Source: Coleophoma eucalyptorum (lineage: Eukaryota; Ascomycota; Leotiomycetes; Helotiales; Dermateaceae). From it: DNA of 64,000 nt. Location: the NCBI GenBank assembly GCA_026120035.1, contig JALRME010000011.1, positions 310,001-374,000 on the forward strand. The letters run 5' to 3'. Below, in pieces: positions 1-11,205 of the stretch (position 1 is its first letter; every line of letters starts with the position of its first letter). The notes beneath the pieces were generated by a model that did no database searches, was not told the origin of the DNA, and saw only the letters and a list, made by a program, of their open reading frames with translations. The translations under genes were made by a program, and so were the position numbers.

Positions 1-167
1 AAGCTCGGAAATCAAAGAAAGGTGGCAAGGTAGAAGAGGAAGAGGGGGGAAAGGTCGCCGGCCCGAAGATTGTTGCACGAGCACCCACTCGAAATGAAGA
101 CGGTCCAGCAGAGGATACAACAGATGCACCCGAGCAGGTTGGACTTATCATTCATGATGATGATTGA
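1..167 (+). CDS. 3' end of an unidentified gene (partial)
   Basis: Reading frame 3 is open from the left edge to a TGA at 165-167 and encodes about 54 residues. The stretch is lysine- and glutamate-rich at first and ends in an acidic tail, LIIHDDD. No domain is recognisable. It is probably the disordered C-terminus of a protein whose main part lies outside the window. The frame is called coding because it is open to the edge and has a charged, low-complexity tail typical of fungal nuclear proteins. This is weak evidence. Confidence 0.4.
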   Translation, partial: ARKSKKGGKVEEEEGGKVAGPKIVARAPTRNEDGPAEDTTDAPEQVGLIIHDDD

Positions 168-1075
168 GCCTTGTAACTTGTGGAAGTTGACAAGATATGA
201 TCTCCATATTGTCATAAAGTGGCATGAGAGGCTCAGATATATGGATGCAACATTAGCTGAAAGGTCTCAGCCAAGCACCAGCAATCATTCAAAGGTAGCT
301 AATCTATCAAGCTGAAGTAGGAAATAATGACTAAAGCTTTATTAGTACCAACCTAGGACACTCGAGCTCATCGTAGATGCACTCGAGATGGAACAAGATC
401 ATAATTAAAGTGCTTGAGGGCGTGGTATCTGAAATTTGGGTGCGAAGAATCTGCCGACGGGTTTACACTAAAGATATTACCCTCATGAAGATAAGAACTA
501 AGCCGTAAGAGGATCTTTAACGCCGTAGAAGAACGAATCTCAGGCTGAATCAACCACATATGGCCACCAGGCTCGCTTAACTTTCCATTTAGCCAAGCTA
601 TCTAACCTGCTCTACAAATACCCATGGCCATCACGATAGTCCCCTTAGAAAATACATAACAGCCTGGAAGTGCCGGGACTTGAATGTCACTCTCAAGCTT
701 CATTTCCAACTAAATAACGTGAGGAGAGAACGCAAGGTGTAAGCTCAAGGAACGAGCTCCCAACGGTCGAACAGAGTCTGCGTACTGCAATGACTGCGAA
801 GTTGATGAAGTTGACGACGCTTAATGATGTTGGTTAGGGTGTGCGTTTAAAGTCTCTTGCCGCTGCTAGTGCAACTCATTCAATATGGCTGCGATACGTA
901 CGAGGTACAACACAGTGTATTGATTAAGTCCCTACAACGATGAAGTAATCACCAAGACACTAGATTCAACTGAGTAGTAATTTATCTTTCTTAAGCTATC
1001 ATTTCACTTTAAGGTATTATCTAAGTATTTTATACACACAGCTTCAGTGCCAGCACCAAGGTGGCATTAGTTTGA
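168..1075. other. Intergenic stretch between converging genes, no gene seen
   Basis: About 0.9 kb between the 3' ends of the left-edge gene and the dehydrogenase gene. Frames are short and broken. I see no RNA gene or repeat. Confidence 0.6.
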
Positions 1076-2207
1076 TCATATCAAAGATTCTTTTTCGGAG
1101 GAGTGTCCTGTTCTTCCCACAAAGGTGCTCATAGCTCTATCGACACCGCTCAATTTTCTCAAGATCGCCTGCACACCAACAGGCGCGACATTCATCCAGT
1201 CAATCCATCTAGCGTACAACGGCATGGCCAGGTCTTGATCGCCTCCAGCATCAATCGCAGCAATAACCTCTCTCGCAACATCCACTGGCTCGAGCACCGG
1301 GCCTAAGAAGCTGTTTGGCGTCTTTACTCCGTTGAACATGGGTGTGGTAAGCTGTCCTGGGCTAACCAGGACAGTCTTAATTTCTGGCATAGATCTCAGC
1401 TCTGCGCGGAGAGATTTGTGGAGCGCTGTAATTCCGGCCTTGGATGCTGCGTAGTCGGTGAGATTCGCAGCACCAATTTGGCCTAACACAGAAGAGATGG
1501 TGACAATTGTGCCTTTCTTGCTTCGAACCATACCTGGCAGGAATGTCTTGATTGTGTAGAAATGTCCGAGAAGGTTGACCCGGATTGTTCGTTCAATGTC
1601 GTCGAATGACAGGTCGAGGAGAGATTTGCCCGCAACCACGCCAGCATTATTGATGAGGATTGTTGGAGTACCAAGCTGGTTCACGTTAGTCGAGTAACAA
1701 GCAAAGACTCAGGAAACTCACATCTCTCTCGATCTCAATGGCTGCCTTCTTGACTTGTTCTTTGTCACCCACATCGCACTTGTAAACCGAGACACCTCTC
1801 GCCTCTCCGGATTCCAAGTCTTGCACATCAAGGACGGCAACAGAGGCTCCACGCATACCATACACCTCTGCAATCAACAATCCCAACCCACTAGCTCCAC
1901 CAGTAATGACAATAACCTCTTCAGAAAGGTCAACCGTCCGCGCCTTCGAGTAAGCGAGCTGTTTGTTGAGAATTCCGAGGAAGAAGAAGAGGGTGAGAAG
2001 TGAGGCCCAACTTATCGAGGATCGAATGGCGATATGGTCCCATGGGTAAGCTTGTGCACGCATACAGAGTGGTATCACCCATGCTACGAAAGGATGGAGG
2101 AATGTAACATTGAGAACTTTGAGGAGGAGATCAATCGAGAGAGGCTTCGCCCATGCGAGCTCAGGGCCACCGCGAGGCTGGTAAGACATATCCATTTTGT
2201 AGAGCAA
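1076..2207 (-). CDS. Membrane-anchored short-chain dehydrogenase/reductase
   Basis: Two exons on the minus strand, 2207-1722 and 1675-1076, give 361 residues. The intron (1721-1676) has GTGAGT, a CTAAC branch site and CAG, and the frame joins in phase 0. The classical SDR motifs are visible: the cofactor loop TGGASGLG at about residues 102-109, NNAG at 171-174, and catalytic Ser (about 223-224), Tyr237 and Lys241 in YAASK. About 90 N-terminal residues with hydrophobic segments precede the Rossmann fold. This suggests membrane anchoring in the ER or lipid droplets, like the retinol dehydrogenase 10/HSD17B11 group. An aspartate after the second strand (VLDVQD) suggests NAD(H) preference. The substrate is unknown. 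Internal methionines at residues 5 and 7 are alternative starts. Confidence 0.88.
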
Positions 2208-2584
2208 ATTAAGTGAGTTACAGATGGTAAAGGCGGAACTAAAGCAGAGGGGAAAGAGACTTATATGTGCGAAGAAAACATTGAACTGGCATCAAAGCAT
2301 TTTGTACACATGGGTCAAAACATGAGACGAGGCAAGCCCCTCGAGGAGTCGAGGCTCGGGCGTTTTGTTTCGGATTGTGCTCTTTGCCTGATGAGGCGAT
2401 TCTGCCACTATATACCGCTATTGTCGCAACGTCATTGCAGCCTCGTCGATAGCCTTCTCTCATCACCAGCCTTTGTACTTATGGGCTAAGTAGTTACAAA
2501 GGCATGTTCTACAAAAGTCTACAGGTTTTGAGTGATCTTTCAGACATAATAGTGGCCTCCAAGACGCCATATCCTCACTAAACA
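2208..2584. promoter_or_regulatory. Shared upstream region of SDR and OGFr-domain genes
   Basis: A 377-bp gap between two divergent start codons. It must hold both promoters. I see no clear TATA box or named motif. Confidence 0.5.
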
Positions 2585-3247
2585 ATGTCCTCACCACATC
2601 CTATAATTGCCTTCTTCCGCGGTGGTAGGGACTACCGTGGACGAACACTTACCCAAATCCTTTCATGGGCGGACGAGGAGCTCGAATACCACCACGACTA
2701 CATCCAAATCATATTCCCTCTGCCAGAGCGATCAGGAATTACTTTCAGTGCCCCAACTGTCAATCGCGAGGTGTTCGAGGCTTTTCGAGGGGATGAGCAA
2801 CTCAGAGCAGAGTTAAGGCGGGCTTGGATTAGAATACTGGGGTTCTATGGCTTTAAGTTACAGGACGATGAAGGGGGAAGATTCACGGTATTGAGGCTAA
2901 ATATCTACCTTGGATTCTCGTACCTAACTTCTTACTAGGTCGCCGTATCGCCACTCTTTCCCAAGAACTCACAGAATTGGCTCTGTCAATTCAATCACAA
3001 TCACTTACGAATTACACGAATCATTCGGTGTCTAAGAGTTCTAGGCTTGGAGAAAGAAGCATCGGCCTTTCATTCTGCAATCAAGCCTGTCTCAGAAGGA
3101 GCTGTTGGACCAACGACAATTGCGTTTTGGGATCGGGCAATGTTTAGTACACTTAACAATGCACCCGAAGAGAAAAGTCCTACTCCAGGAAAAGGATTAA
3201 AATTCTTGGTGGAGTGGGAGAAACACAAGACTACCGGCAGATCTTGA
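2585..3247 (+). CDS. OGFr-domain protein (opioid growth factor receptor conserved region)
   Basis: Two exons, 2585-2887 and 2939-3247, encode 203 residues. The intron 2888-2938 (51 nt) starts GTATTG, carries CTAAC and ends CTAG. The protein has the OGFr conserved-region pattern: an N-terminal FFRGGRDYRGRTLTQILSW, then LEYHHDYIQIIFPLPE, then after the splice SQNWLCQFNHNHLRITRIIR and LRVLGLEKEA. The domain fills nearly the whole protein, as in other fungal members. In animals the domain belongs to a nuclear-envelope-associated peptide receptor. In fungi the function is unknown, so the name carries no functional claim. It converges with the E2/PARP gene downstream. Confidence 0.85.
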
Positions 3248-3776
3248 GACACAGGCGGTGAATTTAGATCATTTTGGGATTGGCAATGGATGAAGCATTG
3301 CGTCACGGCTAGCACAGTAGGGTGGTGTTTCGAACACAGCATCACTTCCAAATTTCCTTCCTTGGTTCAAGTGTTATCATCAGTAATTTCCAGAGCTTCA
3401 GTAACAACGGAGGAAGTGAGGTCAAAAGAAGAGTTTCAAGTTTCAAGGGATATCAACCCGACATGCACACAATTGAGGCGTGTATTGCAATACTCGAGGA
3501 ATTGCTGACTCCAGCTATATTGCTAGAAAGTTCCCAAGCAAAATTCAGTTGAACTCACTAGAATCCTCTAAAGTCTCATCCATAATGAGCATTCGATATG
3601 TTTTGCGAATCCATTCCCTCATAATATCATCCCACTGGATCCAGCCAGAACGCCACTGCTGCATCAAAACGCTCAAATACGTGCATGCTCTGGCCCTTTT
3701 TAAACGCCAGCCCAAGAGTGACCAACGCCAGGAAATCGGCTGCTTGTGAGAATACGCAGCATTGGAATCAAAATAC
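3248..3776. other. Intergenic stretch between converging genes, no gene seen
   Basis: About 0.5 kb of 3' flanks. Short antisense frames here have no recognisable content and probably lie in untranslated regions. Confidence 0.55.
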
Positions 3777-6700
3777 CTAGTTACTTCCAAATTCTCTAAA
3801 GTCCTTTGGGACTTCCCAGCCGTGAGCGTGACAGGCACGAAGATAAGCTTCTACGGCTTCGCCAGTACCATAGTCATCATGGCGAGCTTGCTTCTTACCC
3901 ATGTGGTAAAGTCTTGCCGGTTTTGGTTCCAAATTCATCAGAGCAAGACGCACTTGCAGAAGAACAGACTCCAACGAGTTGACCGCACTCCAGCCACTGT
4001 TGGTGAGGAGCTCCATACACATTGCTCCACCGCCTGTGACATGACCGCCACCTCCAGACAAGAAAGGTAAGAAGCGAGGACGAATTACTCGCACGAAAGG
4101 CGGAGAGTGTGGATAATCCTTGCCAAAACGAATCTCGAAGACTATGCTTGTTACCCCGGCAGTTTTCATATCTTTTGCCAATGGAAGTTCAGGGTCAAAA
4201 GAATGCATCTCGACGATCCATTGATAGACGTTGTCCATGAGATCAGGGTTAATATACCATCCTAATTCGTGGGTTGGAGTTGACTTCTGAATCTTGAGTA
4301 TCCTTCGTAGTTCTCGGTTGAGACTGAGGGTTGCTGTTCTTGTCGCATATGTCGGTTCTTTCAACATAGGTAGAGTTGTCTGATCCAAAGAACCTGGAAC
4401 AAAATCTGTCATTGATACTGATGAAGCAGTAAAGTCAATTCTCCAGAGTTTTCATGTTAGCTTGGCTACGAAAACGGATTAAAAACGGTACAACTTACGG
4501 CATGGTCAGGTTCTCGCTTTCCTTTCCTTTGCCCTTACAAGCTTTATGGTCGAGTTCGACATCCGACAACAGGATTTGAATATCATCAATCTCTGTGTCA
4601 TCTGTTGGAACCCAATCCACTGATACTGATCCACGATTTATGCTTCCCGATGATGGCTTTGCTTTCTTTGTTGTTCGGTCTGTTGCATCATCAATTCTAA
4701 ACTTTCGAGATATCGCTACGGCAGAAGACGGCACCACAATAACTTCACGGGTTGTATTTTTGCACAAGTGCTCGGGATCTTGTTCAACTTGGTCTATGAC
4801 TGCAGGTGTCGTGGTACCACTGCTTGTCTGAGAGTTAGTGAATGCAGGTTTGACAAGCATGGCTCACTTACCTGTCTGGACTTCCAAAGTCAATTACTGG
4901 TCCAGACATGGTTCTAACGAGTAGATATCTGCATTGAATCCAATCGACGAACTGACAAACAATATATGGGTTGACGCTCGTGTACTGATTCGTACAATTG
5001 ACAAGCTCATTCAAGCTCATTGCACACTGGATCTTAAGTTCCGAACCTGGCCAGCATATCTAGTTACTCGTTAGCAAACAATTCACTACTTCTAGCCTTG
5101 CAAGTCGATTATCTCAGTTTGGTCGTAACTCGGCCACCATCAAGCAGATATTGCAGCCTTTTACGCTTCTAGCCAGATTCGATGAGTACTTACGTTGAGA
5201 CCTTGAGCATAACTAAGGCAGATGTTCTGATCCTGTGAGTGATATACCCCATGGCCGTAGGCGCGTCCATGCAATGTTTCTTTAAAGTCAAGGCCGTGCC
5301 TGATGATACTGTGCCAATTGCCAACAGGGCTACCATGAAAAGCGAAAATAGTTGGATATTTTTGCTTTAGCATATCTTGCTGAGTTTTCAACGCTTGCAG
5401 AAAGCGTCTCTCTTTATCTGGTGAACCTTGAGCAAATCGGAATTGAACCCAATCACTTGACACGTTGGTCAGTTTCTGCTCAAGACGGATTTTAACCCGT
5501 TGAATGTCATCCTCGTCTTGCCCTGGGCACTTGTCGACTTGAACAATACATGACCGATTCGAAGCTATGATCCATCGCAAAAGGCCTAGTGCAGCAGGAG
5601 AAACACGGTCCTTCCAATTTCGAAGACTGGGAGTTGATTTACGAGACTGACTTGCTAAGTAGAACCTCATGTCTCGCATGGGCGGCAGAGAATCCAGAAG
5701 AAGCGAAATGACTTCATTCTTTCCTTCCTTACTAAGATCATCAAAGTTCGTCTTGTAAAAAACCAATTTAGCCTGGATGAAGCCTGGAGGTGGTGGAGTG
5801 ATTGCTGGGGTTGTAGGGTTGACGCCAGGTATCATGTATGCAGCTCGACCTCCTGCTTCGTCGGTAGAGACAAAACGAACAATTGGGAAGCGATTACAAT
5901 CAACTATGCGACCATGCTGAGGTGGTAGACTAGGATGGATAATCATAACCCAATCACCATCTCGCACTGGACAAACCGTCGGTTTGCCCTCAAATTCAAC
6001 CTGTCCATTGGCGACATCGATCTGAATAGGCAGAGAATCGGGAGATTCATATTTAGGTTGAGCAGCTCCATTGACAAAGTATTGCTGTGTTGCTCCGCTC
6101 GGGTGTACCAGTGGGACAGAGAGACACATTCCATTGGGATATTCCCGCATCCTTTGCGCCTTCGCATAAAGTCAGCGATATATCTTGAATGCACAGGGAG
6201 AATGTCACCTTGACGCTTGCATAGCAAAAGCTGACTAAAAGATCAACCACATACGGCTGGGTCATAATCTCATGTTCAACACTCGGTCCAAACCCCAATG
6301 ACATATACTGGTATAGGCAGAGGGGTCTGTCGCAAACATATGGCTTCAAGGCTTCTAGCTCAGAATCAATTTTGTTGTGACAGACCAGACAGAATTCTGT
6401 GCATCGAACAAGATGGCTCAAGGCGAATTGAGCTGCAACGAGTGGGAAAGATACAGATGAGCTGTCCTTAGATGCCTCGGACATATGGTCTGCAGTGACC
6501 ATATCTGGAAGTGTGCTTAGTTTTTCATCCGCAATGGAATACATGCTTTCACCAATATGTGCTTTGGCCTCATCGAGACGGCTTTGATTGTCGTCTAGGA
6601 ATTTCTTGGCTCCATTCCAACTAATGCCGGCATAACTGTTTCTGATCTTCACCAGAGAAATGAATTGACTATTCAAAAACTCATTCAGCGAACTCGATAT

Positions 6701-7833
6701 GAATAAGTGTTTGAACTCAGCATTGTGGGTCTTCTGCAAATCACCAGCGTACGATCTAGTGTGAATACTATGATATTGTCAGCGGGACTCAAAGCAGTTC
6801 AAATGGCTAAGTTAATAGTAACTGAAGAATTGGTTCGGAGTTTAATTAGTATCTACTAACCTATCCACATGATTACTGGCTTCAGTGAATGCTGCAAAGG
6901 CTTCATCGAAGCTAGGCTTATAACGATTGCAGATTCCAATACGGAAATAGACCTCGAGTGATTTACTAGACTCTGAAATTATGGATTCAAAGGTCTTGTA
7001 GCCCGCACCATACTTGACGAGGAGGACAATGTACTGTGTTGGTTCAATATCCCATGCCTGCATAGCCTCTTCGGATAGGCCCAGCTTTGAGGCGTGAACT
7101 GATATGCTAAGAATGTTCAATGTAGTTTGCGCTTTCATACCACTGAGAATGCCTGTATGAGATCAGTAGTTGGCTTCTTGCTGGAATTCGATGGAGCGAA
7201 CCTATCTTGAAGTTGGCGAGCTTTGCATCTCTTAAATCCTTGCGAATTCGAGAATTGAGAAGCAAGACGGCCTGTGGGCTTAAGCTCGTGAGTGCAGGGT
7301 TATATGCAGGGCCTCGACGGTTCCCAGAAGGCAGTCCTCCAAATGACCCAAAGACATCATCTGATTCATAATCACCTAACAAATCCTCCGAATCGTCATC
7401 ATCGTTGTCCACCTCTTCATAGTCTTCCACCGACTTCATGGTTCCTTGTGATTCAATCCCTGCAATAGCATGATGCAGTTTGTTAGAGAGCGTTGTTATG
7501 AGCTCCGGGATCTTCATGCCTTGGGTACAACTTGCAAGCCTCTCCAAGATATTTGTGACTTGTTTTGATGTATTGGATGACCTGGTATAGATAATATACG
7601 TATTATTTTCTGGGTACCCATGCACATCTGCTTAAGATGTTAAATCAACGTTCTAAGGCGAGATTCTTCAACTTACCGGTGGCGAGGAGTGCGAGCTCAA
7701 TACGTTCTCCAGGATTTGGTACAAAGTCAAAGTTAACATCACCATCGTCATCACCCCTACTGACAGAAACGACACCAGGAATGTCTGACTCGGCAGCTGC
7801 CGCAACATCTGCAATGAAAGCTTTGCGAGGCAT
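3777..7833 (-). CDS. PARP-family ADP-ribosyltransferase fused to a C-terminal E2 (UBC) domain
   Basis: Eight exons on the minus strand (7833-7677, 7627-7202, 7152-6861, 6755-6209, 6159-5194, 5059-4872, 4819-4499, 4440-3777) total 3561 nt, or 1186 residues. Introns are 49-134 nt. Start MPRKAF at 7833 is preferred over ATG 7845. The PARP catalytic core is in exons 5-6: FHGSPVGNWHSIIRHGL with His749, then YGHGVYHS with Tyr780, then NPYIVCQFVDWIQCRYLL. The position of the polymerising Glu of PARP1 (NEYIVYD) is Pro827 by eye alignment. The C-terminus is E2-like: DYPHSPPFVRV, then GGAMCMELLTNSGWS with candidate active-site Cys1107. The HPN motif is replaced. Fungal UBC/PARP proteins of the PARP6/8/16-related branch have this order. 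It is probably a mono-ADP-ribosyltransferase coupled to ubiquitin chemistry; targets are unknown. The 134-nt intron 5 boundary is the least certain. Confidence 0.87.
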
Positions 7834-8682
7834 CACGACGAGCACCTCGAGGCTGAGAAAGATACAATACAGTTCGGGTATGCTGAAGGAATTTCCAATG
7901 CTGGCTTTACGGATTCATAGATTGAAGTCCCATGCCAGCAAGAAGTGAAGAATAGATCGCCTGGCTGCTTGAGCAAAACAATGCAGAAAGGTGCTACCAA
8001 CTGTAGCCTATCTTGTAATACGCAGCCTCGCGAGACGAGGTCAAGTGTAGTTGGAAAGCATAAAAGCAGTTTCAAGAAGATAGCTTTCATAACAGATCAT
8101 CGCCTTCCAGAAAGCGTGCGAGAATGATGTTGGTTAAAGGTAGGTGGTGGAAGCTCTTGAACAGTAGAAATAGAGGTGATATTTAGAAGGTAGAGGTAGG
8201 TAGCCTTGCCTCGAGGCAGCCAGGCAGGCAGCCAGCCACAAACCAATAAGCAGCCGCGAAGGCGCAGCTGTATTTTGTACTAGTATTAATATAGCTTAGC
8301 GTCTTACTAGGGAGAGGCTGGTGAAGCTCATTGTCAATTGGAACTTCGCAGGCTTCAGAGAGCTGCTGAGTTTGCAACACAACATATTACCATAGGAGAA
8401 ATATCATCGTGTCTATCTACGCTCGTGCAAGATGTAGGTGCAATTTGCAAAATGATGACGTCGCTAAGTAATCATGTCCGAAGCAAGGCTGTTTGCTGTG
8501 TCCTTGTGTCTTTAAATAGCGGAGAGCAACAACAAGGCAGCCTAGGCAAGCTCCAGCACTGACCATCCAGACGCTAAGCAATCCCCACACTATGGAGGCG
8601 CCCTGGTGGCCCGACAAAGTCAATCGACACAACGTTCTGTTCCAGCTTTATCCAACATATAACAGAGTAAATACTCTTCGAC
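7834..8682. promoter_or_regulatory. Divergent upstream region of E2/PARP and COG7-like genes
   Basis: About 0.85 kb between two start codons. It contains a short CAGGCAGC-type repeat near 8209-8236. Nothing else is recognisable and there is no convincing ORF. Confidence 0.5.
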
Positions 8683-9795
8683 ATGGCATGGGACTCGAAA
8701 AACGGGCGGAGGCAACAGAATAGCAATGTTGCAAGATCTCAGGGTGCACCGAGTCGCTCTACACCTCAGCATGTTGAGCCAAAGTCTGCACACGTTGCAG
8801 ATCCATCCCTTCAGCCTTTCCTAGACCCTTCCTTTGACGCGGCCGAATACTTCAACTCGAATTTACCACCTCTGCAGAACTCCAGTTTCTCGCAATCCGG
8901 CAAGAACAGCGTCCCACTGGCAGAATTGTCGACGCAAACTCAGACTCTTCTGTCACAATTGAGTGCCCATACCACACGATTGACAGCCACTTTGACGCAA
9001 CTCACGGATGAGATTCTTCGGAGTGGAAGCAGGCTCGCTTACGAGGTGGAAGTGTTGCGTGGTGAGACGTTAGGTCTCTCGGAAGCTCTGACAGAAGGCC
9101 TGCAGGAAGATGTTGTTAATTTCGTGCCAGGAGGCCTGGGGGAACAACTCACTAGAAAACATTCCCGAACGGAAACACACGGGTCCCGACGGAGATCATC
9201 AACGGTTGCTACACCTAAGACTCCTGTACGAGAGGAGATACCTCCTGTGGAGATGGAGGAACCACAATACATCGGGCAGCTGCGGACGCTGACGCTTGTA
9301 AAATCTCGACTTGACGAGGTTATAAAGACGTTTGGAGACGCAATGGAGTGGACTTTTCCGCCGTCGGAGGTTTCTGTCACATCATCGTTTCTGTCAGTTT
9401 CTGCGCCAGAGCCTGGTTCAGATATGCATAGCACAGAAGAGAAGGGCCAACAGATATTGAAGAAACTGCGGGAAGAGATTGCCGATTTATTGATAGGTGA
9501 TGATCCAGTCAATGGGATTGAGGCTGCAGCAAAAAGAGTGGAGGAGCTGAAAATCCTGGCAACGGTTTGGAAAGGAACCGCTGAGGAGAAAGCAAGAATC
9601 AAATTCGTGGAAAGTCTTGCAAAAATGGTAGAAGACAGGCACAGAGATCTACTAAGAGAGGTGGAATATGAGGGTCGGGTGAATCAAAGTAAGCCAGGAT
9701 CACTACATGAGTCGATGGAACTCCCAGGAGATAGCAAGACTCAGAGCAGCTATGGTTTCATCAGCCAATTACAAAAGCTCCGCGGATCAGCTTAG
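8683..9795 (+). CDS. COG7-like / Vps51-type coiled-coil tethering subunit
   Basis: An intronless ORF of 370 residues. After a polar N-terminus (about 1-60) comes FLDPSFDAAEYFNSNLPPLQ, then a helical stretch, LAELSTQTQTLLSQLSAHTT, continuing into LTDEILRSGSRLAYEVEVLRG, and further coiled coil to the C-terminus. This layout, a short N-terminal helical bundle that binds partner subunits, matches what I recall of fungal proteins annotated as conserved oligomeric Golgi subunit 7 or Vps51-like. If correct, it acts in vesicle tethering at the Golgi. The length is short compared with animal COG7 (about 770 residues). The assignment rests on remembered resemblance, so a generic coiled-coil protein is the alternative. 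Confidence 0.55.
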   Translation: MAWDSKNGRRQQNSNVARSQGAPSRSTPQHVEPKSAHVADPSLQPFLDPSFDAAEYFNSNLPPLQNSSFSQSGKNSVPLAELSTQTQTLLSQLSAHTTRLTATLTQLTDEILRSGSRLAYEVEVLRGETLGLSEALTEGLQEDVVNFVPGGLGEQLTRKHSRTETHGSRRRSSTVATPKTPVREEIPPVEMEEPQYIGQLRTLTLVKSRLDEVIKTFGDAMEWTFPPSEVSVTSSFLSVSAPEPGSDMHSTEEKGQQILKKLREEIADLLIGDDPVNGIEAAAKRVEELKILATVWKGTAEEKARIKFVESLAKMVEDRHRDLLREVEYEGRVNQSKPGSLHESMELPGDSKTQSSYGFISQLQKLRGSA

Positions 9796-10203
9796 TAGAA
9801 TCATTTCAGTCATAAATCAAGATCTGATTGGTCAATAGACCAAGACTGGAGAAGGGGATAAGTTAACTGCTGGAATTTTCTCCAGAAATTGGTCTCAGTC
9901 TCCCTTACCATTTTGTACCCTTGCCTCAACTTGAGTTCTCTCCAGCCACAGATCAGCTCCTATGCACATATATACTTCCTCCTCGTCATGCCTGCACTTC
10001 ATCAAACTCTCCATCCTCCGTTCATACTGCCCAAATCCACCAGGCGAAAAAAAAAGCCTACAAAGCTCTGCATAGTACATAGTGCTCCACCGCGCTTAGC
10101 ATCCTTCATGATATATCAGGTTTTGCCGGGAGCTGGGACTCCACCAAGACGCCGGGGATTTCCCGCATAGCTGTCCCTCTGCTTCAGGAGATTCAAAAGG
10201 ACC
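9796..10203. other. Intergenic, no gene seen
   Basis: About 0.4 kb of 3' flank of the COG7-like gene and upstream sequence of the glycosyltransferase-like relic. It has a short A-rich run near 10046-10055. Confidence 0.5.
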
Positions 10204-11205
10204 ATGAGAGGCTTGAACCTATTACTTGCCATCATGGTTCTCATGCCAGTTACAACCTATATCCATGCCAGACGGACTAGAAAGTCGTCACCGCCGGCAC
10301 TTCTAAGGGTATCGTCCACCAATTCTCATCCCTAGCTGAATTGTGCTGAATGTTTAGATTGGAAATCACGTCCCTCGTAGCATTAGCAGTTTCTTGAATC
10401 CTCATCTTGGACTTGATGCACTAGATTAGGAAAACAGATTAAATGGGAAAAATGCAAGCACCAATATTGTCAAGAAGCCAAAATTCCATCTCTTACTCCC
10501 TAATCAAGCACGCTCTGGTGCACATTTGTGCACGACTATTCTCACAGCAGCGATTCTGAACTATCCACCTCCCACCTTGATCAGTGGGCATACCAAAAAT
10601 AGGCGGGATATGTTAAATGACGACGAGCTGGTTAAAAACGTCTTCAGATTCTTGGTCGGGAAACAGGTTAGAGATGATGACCTAGTCTTGATTGCGGAGG
10701 AAGATATCCTATTCCAGTTACATGCCGAAATCACTCTGAATCGATTCTTGCGAAGTTCTCATGATTCGAATGCTTTACTCACGGAGAAATATGGGACAAA
10801 TTCTCCTGTCAGCTGGGTAAATAACTCCTCAAAATATTTTGCATGGCATGCTGACTCTATTTGTGGAGTGGTTCTGTTGTGCCAGTACGTATGACTAACT
10901 CGTTCAAAACACTGACTGACCGTAGACAGAAATTTACTCAAAAAGTACTGTTTGGTTCTCAGAAGAAGTGTGCGCCTGATTCTGAACATGGCCCGACATG
11001 TTTCTTGGTTCCGGAATCACCACTATCAACGGATATATATGGTGCACAAACAGATAAAAACAGAAAATATTTTCGCCCTCAATATATGCATTCCACAGTG
11101 GCAATGGGCAAATCAAAGGATCTCCGCCCCATCTACAAATCGTTATGCGATGTACTAGAATTCTCCCCACAAGGCCAGCTCAGTGCACGGTACGCCACAG
11201 CTTGA
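10204..11205 (+). pseudogene. Degraded or truncated fungal glycosyltransferase-like gene (GT-A/PLOD-like family)
   Basis: Exon A (10204-10308) encodes a basic-ended hydrophobic N-terminus, MRGLNLLLAIMVLMPVTTYI, consistent with a type II membrane anchor. A later frame (10358-10884), joined by a 41-nt intron (10885-10925) to 10926-11205, encodes KFHLLLPNQARSGAHLC, ILNYPPPTLI, DDDLVLIAEEDILFQL, WHADSICG, CAPDSEHGPTCFLVP, and RPQYMHSTVAMGKSKDLRPIY. This succession matches a fungal nucleotide-sugar transferase-like family as I remember it. With a 49-nt first intron, an in-frame TAG at 10427-10429 interrupts the gene. A longer 121-nt intron ending at that TAG would avoid the stop. The C-terminal third expected after the RPQYMHS block is missing, and the frame ends at 11205. 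I therefore call it a probable pseudogene. A short intact gene is the alternative. Confidence 0.5.
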
